NCBI GenBank assembly: GCA_964579325.1
Contig: CAZOHN010000056.1
Location: 1-17,584 of the forward strand
DNA: 17,584 nt
Source: CAZOHN01 sp964579325
GTDB lineage: Bacteria; Pseudomonadota; Alphaproteobacteria; Rhodobacterales; Rhodobacteraceae
Reading direction: 5' to 3'
A model generated the notes under the pieces. That model was not told where the DNA came from, did not search any database, and saw only the letters and a list, made by a program, of their open reading frames with translations. The stretch's first letter is position 1. Each line of letters opens with the position of its first letter. Below are positions 1 through 8,143 of the stretch, piece after piece. Both the position numbers and the translations under genes were made by a program.

Positions 1-66
1 AAATCGCCGGAGATGGATGGAGAGGCCGCCGAACGGGATCCGACGCATCCCCTAGTGTCTGCTTGA
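1..66 (+). CDS. Possible 3' end of an upstream gene (partial, unrecognised)
   Basis: Frame 1 is open from the first base of the window to a TGA at 64-66. It would encode the last 21 residues of a protein entering from the left, ending in THPLVSA. The piece is too short to identify and the other two + frames also stay open for a while, so this is only a possibility. If real, the gene ends 255 bases before the transglutaminase operon and is read in the same direction. Confidence 0.2.
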   Translation, partial: KSPEMDGEAAERDPTHPLVSA

Positions 67-321
67 GCCTTGGCATGAGTCAGTGTCCCGGGCCGAGAGT
101 ATAGTGAGACTTGTTCAATTCTACCGCACTGCGGGTTACTCTGAAAGCGCCGTTCTCCGTCCAGCGACGGCAGAGCCTTGACAAATCGCACAGAAACTCG
201 CCGTTGAAGACTGCCGGTCAGGCATTTTCTGCCCGCTCGGGTGCATGTCATCCTCGGGCCTTTCTATGCCGCGCGCGCGCGGACATTCTCCGACCGAGAA
301 AGAGGAGCGGGACGGGAGCCC
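67..321. other. Intergenic leader upstream of the transglutaminase operon
   Basis: I see no convincing gene here. The stretch holds a TATAGT hexamer (100-105) that could be a -10 element, but nothing good lies at -35 spacing. A TTGACA (178-183) has no good -10 partner 16-19 bases on. A 14-base perfect palindrome of alternating G and C lies at 269-282, and a small TCTC/GAGA hairpin at about 287-299. Both fall in the probable 5' leader of the following gene. A promoter for the operon must lie here or further upstream, but I cannot place it. Confidence 0.4.
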
Positions 322-3300
322 ATGTCGATCAAGGCAGCGATCCACCATCTGACCCACTACCGCTACGACCGGCCGGTGATGCTAGGTCCGCAGGTTATCC
401 GCCTGCGGCCTGCCCCGCACAGCCGGACTCGGGTGATCAGCCACAGCCTCAAGGTCTGGCCGGAAAAGCACTTCGTGAATCATCAGCAGGACCCCTACGG
501 CAACTGGCTGGCACGGTTCGTCTTTCCCGACCCGGTGATGGAACTGAAGATCGAGGTCGACCTCGTCGCCGATCTCTCGGTCTACAACCCGTTCGACTTC
601 TTCGTGGAAGAAGCGGCCGAGCACTGGCCGTTTGACTACGAGCCGGCAATCGGTGCCGATCTTCTGCCCTACCTCGCGGCCGAGCCGCCCGGGCCGCTCC
701 TCGCTACGCTCCTCGCGGACCTGCCCCGTCATCGCCAACGAACGGTCGACATGATCGTGGGCCTGAACGCCGACCTCAACGCCCGCATCGGCTACATCAT
801 CCGCATGGAGCCGGGGGTTCAGACCCCAGAGGAGACGCTGGACCGCGCCAAGGGCTCGTGCCGCGACAGCGCCTGGCTGATGGTGCAGATCCTGCGGAAC
901 CTGGGCATTGCGGCGCGTTTCGTCTCGGGCTACCTGATCCAGCTCAAGCCCGACCTCAAGGCGCTCGACGGGCCTTCGGGCACCGAGGTCGACTTTACCG
1001 ATCTGCACGCCTGGTGCGAGGCCTACCTGCCGGGCGCGGGCTGGATCGGGCTCGACCCGACGTCGGGCCTGCTGACCGGCGAAAGCCACATCCCGCTCGC
1101 GGCGACACCGCACTACAGCAACGCCGCGCCGATTTCGGGTGCGGCGTCCTTCGCGAACGTCGACTTCGGCTTCGACATGCGCGTGACGCGGGTGGCCGAA
1201 CATCCGCGCATCACGAAGCCCTATTCAGACGACTCCTGGGCCGCGCTCGATGCCCTCGGCCGCAAGGTGGATGACGCGCTTGCCGGAGGCGATGTGCGCC
1301 TGACGATGGGAGGCGAGCCGACCTTCGTGTCGATCGACGATTTCGAGGCCGAGGAGTGGAACACCGCCGCCGTCGGCCCGACCAAGCGCACGCTGGCAGA
1401 CCGGCTGATCCGCCGTCTGCGCGACCGCTTCGCGCCGGGGGGCTTCCTGCACTATGGCCAAGGAAAGTGGTATCCCGGCGAGACGCTGCCGCGCTGGACC
1501 TTCTCGCTCTACTGGCGCGCAGACGGTCAGCCAGTCTGGCAGAACCCTGCCCTGATCGCCGAGGAGAAGGCGGAAACCGGGGCCACGCCGCTTCAGGCGC
1601 AGGAACTTCTGCGCGAAATCGCTACCGAGCTCGAAATCGCCGACGACTTCATCCTGCCGGCCTACGAGGACCCGGCCGAGTGGCTGGTCAAGGAGGCGAA
1701 CCTGCCGGCCAACGTCACGCCGGAGAACTCCGAACTGAAGGACCCCGAGGCGCGCCACCGCATCGCCACCGTCTTCGACCGCGGGCTGACCGAGCCCGTG
1801 GGCTTCGTGCTGCCGGTGCAGGCCTGGCAGTCGCAGGCCGCCGGCCGGCGCTGGCGCACGGAACGCTGGAGGCTGCGGCGGGGCCATGTGTTTCTGGTGC
1901 CGGGCGACAGCCCGGTGGGATACCGACTGCCGCTCGGCGCGCTGCCGCACGTGCCCGAGGCGCGCTATCCCTTCATCATGCCGCTCGACCCGACCGTCGA
2001 GCAGCCGCCCCTTGCACCCGTCACGCCACCGATACCCGAGCGCAGGAGCCAGGCCCGCGCCAGCTTCGTCGCCAACACCCCGCAGGGGGAGCAGGTCGCG
2101 CAGGGCGGCGAGGGCGGTGACCTTGCCGGACAGGTCCGCACCGCGCTTTCGGTCGAGCCGCGCGACGGGCGGCTGTGCGTATTCATGCCGCCACTCGAAC
2201 GGCTCGAGGACTACCTCGACCTGCTGCGCGCCGCAGAGGCAGCCGCAACACGGCTCGGTTTGCCAGTCCACATCGAGGGCTATGCGCCGCCTCACGACCC
2301 GCGCATGAACGTGATCCGCGTTGCGCCGGACCCGGGCGTGATCGAGGTCAACGTCCATCCCTCAAAAAGCTGGGAGGATTGCGTGGCGATCACTGCCGGC
2401 GTCTACGAGGAGGCGCGCCAGACCCGCCTCGGCGCCGAGAAGTTCATGATCGACGGCAGGCATTGCGGCACCGGCGGCGGCAACCATGTCGTCGTCGGCG
2501 GCGCGACGCCCAATGACAGCCCCTTCCTGCGCCGGCCGGACCTCTTGAAGAGCCTGATCCTGCACTGGAACCGGCACCCTTCGCTTTCCTACCTCTTCTC
2601 GGGCCTCTTCATCGGCCCGACGTCTCAGGCCCCGCGGATCGACGAGGCGCGCCACGACGCGCTCTACGAACTGGAAATCGCGCTCTCGCAGATTCCCGCC
2701 CCCGGGCAGGGCCAGCCGCCGATGCCCTGGCTCACCGACCGGCTCCTGCGCAACATCCTGACCGATGTCACCGGCAACACCCACCGCGCCGAGATCTGCA
2801 TCGACAAGCTCTATTCCCCGGACGGGCCGACCGGGCGGCTGGGGCTGGTCGAGTTCCGCGCCTTCGAGATGCCGCCCGATGCGCGGATGAGCCTTGCCCA
2901 GCAACTCCTGATCCGGGCGCTGATCGCGCGGTTCTGGGCGAAGCCGGCGGAAGGCCGGCTGACCCGCTGGGGCACCGCCCTGCATGACCGCTTCATGCTG
3001 CCGCACTATGTCTGGGAGGACTTCCGCGACGTCCTTGACGATCTTTCCGCCAACGGCTTCCCGATGCAGGAGGAATGGTTCAAGGCGCAGGCCGAATTCC
3101 GCTTTCCCTTCTGCGGCGAGGTGGCCTACGAAGGGGTGCATCTGGAACTCAGGCAGGCGCTCGAGCCTTGGCATGTGCTGGGCGAGACCGGGGCGATCGG
3201 AGGGACCGTGCGCTACACCGACAGCTCCGTCGAGCGGCTGCAGGCACGGCTGACCGCACCCGACCCCGACCGCTACGCTGTCACCTGCAACGGCCGCCGC

Positions 3301-3651
3301 CTGCCGATGGCGCCCACGGGCCGCAGCGGTGAGGCGGTGGCGGGCGTGCGCTTCAAGGCATGGCAGCCCGCAGCGGCGCTGCACCCGATGCTGCCGGTCA
3401 ATGCGCCGCTCACCTTCGATGTCTACGACACCTGGACCGGACGCGCTCTGGGGGGATGCGTCTACCATGTCGCCCATCCCGGCGGGCGCAGCTACGATAC
3501 CTTCCCGGTGAACGGCAACGAGGCCCAGGCCCGACGCCTGGCCCGTTTCGCGCCGCACGGCCACAGCGCCGGGGACTACCTGCCCCTCGCCGAGCGCCCG
3601 CACCGCGACTTCCCGCTGACGCTGGACTTGCGCCGACCGGTGGGTCTGTGA
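322..3651 (+). CDS. Transglutaminase-like / DUF2126 protein
   Basis: This protein of 1109 residues fuses an N-terminal bacterial transglutaminase-like region to a long DUF2126 (COG4196-type) region. The N-terminal part opens with a beta-rich transglutaminase-N segment. It then has a cysteine-protease-fold core with the triad C180 (GSCRDSAW), H229 (LHAWCEAY) and D245 (GLDPTSG). The DUF2126 part starts near residue 325 with LTMGGEPTF (327-335) and has a glycine-rich HCGTGGGNH motif at 714-722. The length is normal for the family. The ATG at 322 is chosen because family proteins begin at this point (MSIKAAIHHLTHYRYDRP) and GGGAG lies just upstream; an in-frame GTG at 241 would add 27 residues with no family likeness. 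The next gene starts 4 bases after the stop. From knowledge of the family, these proteins occur with ATP-grasp/alpha-E proteins in predicted peptide-ligation systems. The reaction is not established; hydrolysis or transfer at peptide amide bonds is inferred from the intact triad. Confidence 0.93.
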   Translation: MSIKAAIHHLTHYRYDRPVMLGPQVIRLRPAPHSRTRVISHSLKVWPEKHFVNHQQDPYGNWLARFVFPDPVMELKIEVDLVADLSVYNPFDFFVEEAAEHWPFDYEPAIGADLLPYLAAEPPGPLLATLLADLPRHRQRTVDMIVGLNADLNARIGYIIRMEPGVQTPEETLDRAKGSCRDSAWLMVQILRNLGIAARFVSGYLIQLKPDLKALDGPSGTEVDFTDLHAWCEAYLPGAGWIGLDPTSGLLTGESHIPLAATPHYSNAAPISGAASFANVDFGFDMRVTRVAEHPRITKPYSDDSWAALDALGRKVDDALAGGDVRLTMGGEPTFVSIDDFEAEEWNTAAVGPTKRTLADRLIRRLRDRFAPGGFLHYGQGKWYPGETLPRWTFSLYWRADGQPVWQNPALIAEEKAETGATPLQAQELLREIATELEIADDFILPAYEDPAEWLVKEANLPANVTPENSELKDPEARHRIATVFDRGLTEPVGFVLPVQAWQSQAAGRRWRTERWRLRRGHVFLVPGDSPVGYRLPLGALPHVPEARYPFIMPLDPTVEQPPLAPVTPPIPERRSQARASFVANTPQGEQVAQGGEGGDLAGQVRTALSVEPRDGRLCVFMPPLERLEDYLDLLRAAEAAATRLGLPVHIEGYAPPHDPRMNVIRVAPDPGVIEVNVHPSKSWEDCVAITAGVYEEARQTRLGAEKFMIDGRHCGTGGGNHVVVGGATPNDSPFLRRPDLLKSLILHWNRHPSLSYLFSGLFIGPTSQAPRIDEARHDALYELEIALSQIPAPGQGQPPMPWLTDRLLRNILTDVTGNTHRAEICIDKLYSPDGPTGRLGLVEFRAFEMPPDARMSLAQQLLIRALIARFWAKPAEGRLTRWGTALHDRFMLPHYVWEDFRDVLDDLSANGFPMQEEWFKAQAEFRFPFCGEVAYEGVHLELRQALEPWHVLGETGAIGGTVRYTDSSVERLQARLTAPDPDRYAVTCNGRRLPMAPTGRSGEAVAGVRFKAWQPAAALHPMLPVNAPLTFDVYDTWTGRALGGCVYHVAHPGGRSYDTFPVNGNEAQARRLARFAPHGHSAGDYLPLAERPHRDFPLTLDLRRPVGL

Positions 3652-3655
3652 CCCG

Positions 3656-6037
3656 ATGCCCGCAACGCCTCGCCCCGCTTCCGCCCTGCCCTCATTCGCC
3701 AAGGGCTACGGGCCATTGCCAGGCGCGGCTGACGAGCTGCTGGACGCCGAGGGCCGGGTGCGGCCGGTCTGGGCGGGTTTTCTGTCTCACCTCGGCTCCC
3801 TCTCGCCTCCCGAACTTGCGGGACGCGCAGCCCGCGCTGAACAATACCTCCGCGACGCGGGCGTGTTCTTCCGCGCCTACGATCCAGAAGGCTCTACCGA
3901 ACGCGCCTGGCCGCTCAGCCATCTGCCCGTCCTGATCGACGAGGCAGACTGGGCCACCATCGCGGCAGGTCTCCGGCAACGCGCCGACCTTCTCGAGGCC
4001 GTCATGGCCGACCTCTATGGGCCCGCGCGCCTCGTCTCCGAGGGCCACCTGCCGCCCGCACTCGTGGCGGGCAATCCCGAATGGCTGCGGCCCATGGTCG
4101 GCGTGCCTCCACGCGGCGACCACCACCTGCATTTCCTCGCTTTCGAAATCGGCCGCGGCCCTGACGGGCGCTGGTGGGTGCTGGGCGACCGGACGCAGGC
4201 ACCTTCGGGTGCAGGCTTCGCGCTGGAGAACCGCGTGGCCATGACCCGCGCCTTCGCCGATTTCTTCGCCGGAGCCCATGTCCACCGTCTTGCCGGGTTC
4301 TTCCGCGCCTTTCGCGACAACATGCTGGCGCTCCGGGCCGAACCGGACAGCCGGGTCGGCATCCTGACGCCCGGCCCCCTCAACGATACCTATTTCGAGC
4401 ACGCCTACATCGCCCGCTACCTCGGTTTCATGCTCCTTCAAGGCGAGGACCTGACCGTGGTGAACGGGCAGGTGATGGTGCGCACCGTGTCCGGCCTGCG
4501 CCCCGTCTCGGTTCTCTGGCGACGGCTGGACGCTGGCTTCGCCGATCCGCTGGAGCTTGACCCGGGTTCTCGCCTCGGAACTCCGGGGCTGGTCTCGGCC
4601 CTTCGGCAGCAGCAGCTGACAATGGTCAATGCGCTCGGCTCAGGCATCCTCGAAACCCGGGCGCTGCTCGCGTTCCTTCCCCGCCTCGCCCGCGTCCTTC
4701 TGGGCGAACCGCTCCTGATGCCGAATGTGGCCACCTGGTGGTGCGGCGATGCGGATGCCCGCGATGAAGTGGCCGACCGGCCAGATCGGATGGCGCTGAG
4801 TCCCGCCCTGAGCACCCGCCAACCCTTCGCCGAGGACGACACGCGCCTGGCCTCAAGTGAGCCCGATCTCGCGGCAAGGCTCGACCGCGATGGGCCCGGC
4901 CTCGTGGCGCAGGAACTCGTGACACTCTCGACCACACCGGCGCTCGCAGAAGGGCGGCTCACCCCGCGCCCGATGAGCCTTCGCGTGTTCCTGATGCGCA
5001 CTCCCCAGGGCTGGCAAGTGATGCCGGGAGGGTTCGCGCGGATCGGCCTCGGCCCCAACCCGGCTGCGATCTCAATGCAGCGTGGCGGCATGGCGGCCGA
5101 TGTCTGGGTCGTCAGCCCACGGCCGGTGCGCGAGGACACGCTGCTGCCCTCGGCCGAGGCCCCCTTTATCCGACCCTCTCCGGGCGCACTGCCCACCCGC
5201 GCCGCCGACAACCTCTACTGGCTTGGCCGCTACGTCGAACGTGCCGAGGGGCTGATGCGGCTTCTGCGGGCCCGCCATGTACGGCTGGCCGAAGGCGGTC
5301 CGGCCTCCGCCCCCCTCCTCGCCGTCCTCGACCCGCTGATCGAGGCGCAGGGTGCCGAGCCCGGGTCTGGCATTCCCTTCGGCCTCCTCGATGCCCTTGG
5401 CTCCGCGATCCGTTGCGCGGGCCAGATCCGCGACCGCTTCTCGCCCGATGGCTGGTCGGCACTGGCAGATCTCGACGGCACCGCCCGCCGCTTCGCCACC
5501 CGGGTCCAGCCCGGCGACGACGCAGCGCGCGCGATCGGCAAGCTCCTGCGCAAGCTCTCGGGCTTTTCCGGACTCGTGCAGGAGAACATGTATCGCTTTC
5601 TCGGCTGGCGCTTCCTCGAGCTTGGCCGCTACCATGAGCGCGGCATGGCAATGGCGGCGCTTCTCGCATCACTCACCGACGCGGACGCCCCCGAAGGCGC
5701 GCTCGACCTCGCTATCGAGGTCGGTGACAGCGTGATGACCTACCGCCGCCGCTTTGCCATCACCACCACGCGCGATACGGTAATCGACCTTCTGGCCCTA
5801 GACGCCGGCAACCCGCGCTCAATCCTGTTCCAGATGGAGGGTATTCGCGAGCAGGTCGCCCTGCTGCCCGGGGCATCCGGGCCGGCCGGGCTCTCTCCCC
5901 TGTCCCGCTCGGTCCTTCGCGAACACGCGACCCTGGCCACCGCCACGCCCGGCGACCTCGACGCAGAAGAGCTCTGGAACCTCCGCGCACGGATCGGCGC
6001 GCTGTCGGACCTGCTCAGCATGACCTACCTGCGCTGA
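3656..6037 (+). CDS. Circularly permuted ATP-grasp / alpha-E fusion protein
   Basis: This 793-residue protein joins a circularly permuted ATP-grasp type 2 domain (old DUF404/DUF407, COG2308-like; about residues 10-480) to an alpha-E domain (DUF403, COG2307-like; about 510-790). Visible ATP-grasp hallmarks are VLGDRTQAPSGAGFALENR, GILTPGPLNDTYFEHAY, a VLWRRLDAGFADPLELD segment and PNVATWWCGD. The alpha-E part begins AADNLYWLGRYVERAE at residue 516. ATP-grasp enzymes activate a carboxylate as an acyl-phosphate and join it to an amine, so ATP-dependent ligation of amino acids or peptides is the likely reaction; the substrate is unknown. The two domains are often separate genes and are fused here, which is a known arrangement. 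The start ATG lies 4 bases after the stop of the upstream gene, and the stop shares a base with the ATG of the next gene, so the three are almost certainly translationally coupled in one operon. Confidence 0.93.
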   Translation: MPATPRPASALPSFAKGYGPLPGAADELLDAEGRVRPVWAGFLSHLGSLSPPELAGRAARAEQYLRDAGVFFRAYDPEGSTERAWPLSHLPVLIDEADWATIAAGLRQRADLLEAVMADLYGPARLVSEGHLPPALVAGNPEWLRPMVGVPPRGDHHLHFLAFEIGRGPDGRWWVLGDRTQAPSGAGFALENRVAMTRAFADFFAGAHVHRLAGFFRAFRDNMLALRAEPDSRVGILTPGPLNDTYFEHAYIARYLGFMLLQGEDLTVVNGQVMVRTVSGLRPVSVLWRRLDAGFADPLELDPGSRLGTPGLVSALRQQQLTMVNALGSGILETRALLAFLPRLARVLLGEPLLMPNVATWWCGDADARDEVADRPDRMALSPALSTRQPFAEDDTRLASSEPDLAARLDRDGPGLVAQELVTLSTTPALAEGRLTPRPMSLRVFLMRTPQGWQVMPGGFARIGLGPNPAAISMQRGGMAADVWVVSPRPVREDTLLPSAEAPFIRPSPGALPTRAADNLYWLGRYVERAEGLMRLLRARHVRLAEGGPASAPLLAVLDPLIEAQGAEPGSGIPFGLLDALGSAIRCAGQIRDRFSPDGWSALADLDGTARRFATRVQPGDDAARAIGKLLRKLSGFSGLVQENMYRFLGWRFLELGRYHERGMAMAALLASLTDADAPEGALDLAIEVGDSVMTYRRRFAITTTRDTVIDLLALDAGNPRSILFQMEGIREQVALLPGASGPAGLSPLSRSVLREHATLATATPGDLDAEELWNLRARIGALSDLLSMTYLR

Positions 6038-6915
6038 TGCTTTACGACCTGCGCCTGCTCATCAGCTACGCCTACGATCGTCCCGCCGGGGCCGGGCGGC
6101 AACTGCTCCGGCTCCTGCCCGCCGAGGTGCCGGGGATCCAGTCCTGCCGGGCCGCACAACTGACCATCCGCCCACGCCCCGAGGAACGCACGGACTTCAC
6201 TGACTTCTTCGGCACCCGTGTGACCGAGATCGTCCTGCCGTCGGGACACGACAAGGTCGAGTTCGAGGCCCGCGCACGTGTCGAGTGCCTGACCAAGGGC
6301 CCGGAGTTCGACATCTCGCCACCACTTGCCGCTCTGGCCGCCGAGGCCACGCATGTGGCCGACCTCAGCTCGGACGCCCCGCACCACTTCATCGCACCCT
6401 CGCCGCGCATCGCGGCCGACCCCGCGATCGAAGCCTTCGCCCGAGACGCCGCCCTTGGCACCGGCAGTGCCCGCGCGACGCTCGCGGCGGTCGGGCTCGC
6501 ACTGCACGAGACCCTCGCCTTCGACGCCGAAGCAACGACCGTCGAGACACTCCCCGCCGAAGCCTTCGCCCGGCGCAGCGGCGTCTGCCAGGACTTTGCG
6601 CAGATCATGATCGCGGGGCTGCGGGCGCTGGGAATGCCTGCGGCTTACGTCTCGGGCTACCTGCGGACCGAACCGCCCCCGGGCCAGCCGCGCCTCGAAG
6701 GAGCCGACGCGATGCACGCCTGGGTCCGCGCCTGGTGCGGGCGCGAGGCGGGATGGATCGACTACGACCCGACGAACGCCTGCTTCGCCGACGCAGACCA
6801 CATCCGCGTTGGCTTCGGCCGCGATTATGGCGATGTTGCGCCGGTCGCCGGCATCCTGCGCCTCTCGGGCGGTCAGACAAGCCGACAGCAGGTCGATGTC
6901 GTCCCGGTGGGGTGA
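6037..6915 (+). CDS. Transglutaminase-like cysteine peptidase family protein
   Basis: This 292-residue protein has a transglutaminase-N region (about 1-95) followed by a transglutaminase-like core with a complete triad: C184 (RSGVCQDFAQIM), H227 (AMHAWVRAW) and D244 (DYDPTNACF). It is shorter than, and different from, the transglutaminase part of the first operon gene, so the operon encodes two separate transglutaminase-fold enzymes. The start is fixed by TGATG coupling to the ATP-grasp gene, with the stop and ATG sharing the base at 6037. Bacterial members are predicted to be peptidases or amide transferases, not blood-clotting-type cross-linkers. In this context it probably removes or transfers what the ATP-grasp enzyme ligates (inference). 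No signal peptide is seen, so it probably acts in the cytoplasm. No protease gene follows; 40 bases later comes a convergent tRNA gene. Confidence 0.92.
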   Translation: MLYDLRLLISYAYDRPAGAGRQLLRLLPAEVPGIQSCRAAQLTIRPRPEERTDFTDFFGTRVTEIVLPSGHDKVEFEARARVECLTKGPEFDISPPLAALAAEATHVADLSSDAPHHFIAPSPRIAADPAIEAFARDAALGTGSARATLAAVGLALHETLAFDAEATTVETLPAEAFARRSGVCQDFAQIMIAGLRALGMPAAYVSGYLRTEPPPGQPRLEGADAMHAWVRAWCGREAGWIDYDPTNACFADADHIRVGFGRDYGDVAPVAGILRLSGGQTSRQQVDVVPVG

Positions 6916-6955
6916 CACCGCCCGCACTTACTGGCCGGAAACCGGAACTTGAACG

Positions 6956-7032
6956 TGGTACCGCCTGCCCGGCTCGAACGGGCGACCCCCAGATCCACAA
7001 TCTGGTGCTCTAACCAACTGAGCTAAGGCGGC
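6956..7032 (-). tRNA. tRNA-His (anticodon GUG), G-1 not encoded
   Basis: The minus strand folds into a full 77-base cloverleaf. The acceptor stem is GCCGCCU/AGGCGGU, the D stem GCUC/GAGC, the anticodon stem CCAGA/UCUGG with loop UUGUGGA, and the T arm GCCCG-UUCGAGC-CGGGC. The CCA end is encoded. Loop positions 34-36 read GUG, so it decodes histidine codons. Most bacterial tRNA-His genes encode an extra G at -1 opposite C73; here the base before G1 is U, position 73 is A and the first pair is G1-U72. That combination is known from a large group of alphaproteobacteria with a divergent histidyl-tRNA synthetase. The gene lies 13 bases after the stop of the MarR-GNAT gene on the same strand, so it may be partly co-transcribed with it. 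Confidence 0.96.
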
Positions 7033-7045
7033 ACTCGCGGGGGAT

Positions 7046-7996
7046 TTACCCCCCGCCTTCCGCGATTGCAAGCGTCGCGTCCGGCCGCAGGTCGCGTTCC
7101 CATTCCTGGTCCACCGTATCCTGCCCGAACGCCCTGGCGGGTGCCGAAGCCACCAGGCGAAAGCCGTTCCGGGCATAGAGGCGGCCCGCGGCACAGTGGC
7201 TTTCGTGCGTCCAGAGCCGCATCCGCGCGTAGCCGGCCTGGCGCGCGAACCCGACACAGACGTCGATCATGCGCTGCGCGAGGCCGGTGCCACGCTCGGA
7301 CCTTTCGAGAAGGAACAGTCTGAGCCGCGCGGTCCTGTCGTCGTCGCGCATGCAAAAGATCGACCCTAGCCGATGGCCGCAACGCTCGGCGATCCAGCCG
7401 CGCTCACGCACCCGATCGGCTGCCCGCAAGAACCCAGCCACGATCTCGGCCACCAATGCCTCGAAGCTCGAATCGTAGCCTTCATCCTCGGCATAGAGCG
7501 CGCCGTGCCGCGCGATGACCCAGCCTGCATCCCCCGGGGCGAGGTCGCGCAGCACGATCTCGCCCACGGGCTCCTCCAGCAGGCGCGCGGCCGTTGCGAA
7601 GGCGGAAGCGAGCGAATTGCTGCCGTTTTCGCCGAGGTCAGCGAGCATCGCACCGACCTCACCGCGCGACCGCTTCTCCAGCACCGCAACGAGCCTCCGT
7701 CCCGCCTTGGACAGTTGAACCTCCCGCGCCCTGGCATCCCCCGGCACGGGCCTCCGGACGATCCAGCCCGACGTCTCAAAGCGCGCGAGGCTCCGGCTCA
7801 CCTGGCCCTCGTCGAGCCCCAACTGGCGGGAAAGGTCACGCGCCCGGATCGGTTGTCCGGCGTGATTCCGGGCGAGATCGTGGAGAAGTCGCACGTCGGT
7901 CACTCCGACGCCGCTGCCCAGATAGCTGCTGCCAAGCACTCCGAGACGCCGGATGTAGAGCCGGTTGAAGCTTCGAATGGCGTCGATGCGGTCCAT
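7046..7996 (-). CDS. MarR-type regulator fused to GNAT acetyltransferase
   Basis: This 316-residue fusion has an N-terminal MarR-like winged helix (about 1-140). The helix-turn-helix spans about 52-80 (ARDLSRQLGLDEGQVSRSL) with a following wing RRPVPGDARAREVQL. A GNAT N-acetyltransferase domain follows (about 147-303), with an acetyl-CoA loop RSERGTGLAQRM (motif A, about 232-243) and LYARNGFR (motif B, 273-280). Such fusions are a recognised family called bifunctional helix-turn-helix regulator/GNAT. The acetylated substrate is unknown and might also be the effector. The start ATG at 7996 has GGAGG about 10-11 bases upstream. The gene diverges from a small unknown gene, and a perfect palindrome lies 52 bases upstream of its start, as expected for an autoregulated MarR protein (inference). 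The tRNA-His gene follows on the same strand. Confidence 0.9.
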   Translation of the reverse strand: MDRIDAIRSFNRLYIRRLGVLGSSYLGSGVGVTDVRLLHDLARNHAGQPIRARDLSRQLGLDEGQVSRSLARFETSGWIVRRPVPGDARAREVQLSKAGRRLVAVLEKRSRGEVGAMLADLGENGSNSLASAFATAARLLEEPVGEIVLRDLAPGDAGWVIARHGALYAEDEGYDSSFEALVAEIVAGFLRAADRVRERGWIAERCGHRLGSIFCMRDDDRTARLRLFLLERSERGTGLAQRMIDVCVGFARQAGYARMRLWTHESHCAAGRLYARNGFRLVASAPARAFGQDTVDQEWERDLRPDATLAIAEGGG

Positions 7997-8037
7997 CTGA
8001 CTTGCGCCCTCCGCGGTGGCCCGAGAACAGCGTCGGG

Positions 8038-8060
8038 TACTTGCTTGACTTGATCAAGTA
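8038..8060. promoter_or_regulatory. Probable MarR-type operator (palindrome)
   Basis: ACTTGATCAAGT at 8048-8059 is a perfect 12-base palindrome. A further TACTTG at 8038-8043 forms a wider inverted pair with CAAGTA at 8055-8060, so there are several CTTG/CAAG half-sites in 23 bases. It lies in the 147-base gap between the MarR-GNAT gene (-) and the small gene at 8144 (+). A minus-strand TTGATC inside it could act as a -35 element. MarR proteins usually bind such 12-20 base palindromes next to their own gene. Assignment to this regulator is by position only. Confidence 0.5.
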
Positions 8061-8143
8061 TCGAGCAGCTTGAAGGGACGTCCCGTCCGCGATAAGTCGC
8101 TGCGCGTATCCGGCGGGGCGTTCAATCGGCGGAAGGAGGTGCC

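Noticed and set aside
178..206. TTGACA at 178-183 as the -35 of the first operon promoter
   Set aside because: No acceptable -10 sequence lies 16-19 bases downstream.
1225..3702. Two long open frames on the minus strand opposite the DUF2126 gene (about 377 and 446 codons)
   Set aside because: They lie wholly antisense to a clear gene, show arginine- and glycine-rich shadow sequence typical of high-GC codon use, and have no recognisable motif.
6025..6927. 300-codon open frame antisense to the second transglutaminase
   Set aside because: It mirrors the real gene over its full length and has no domain features.
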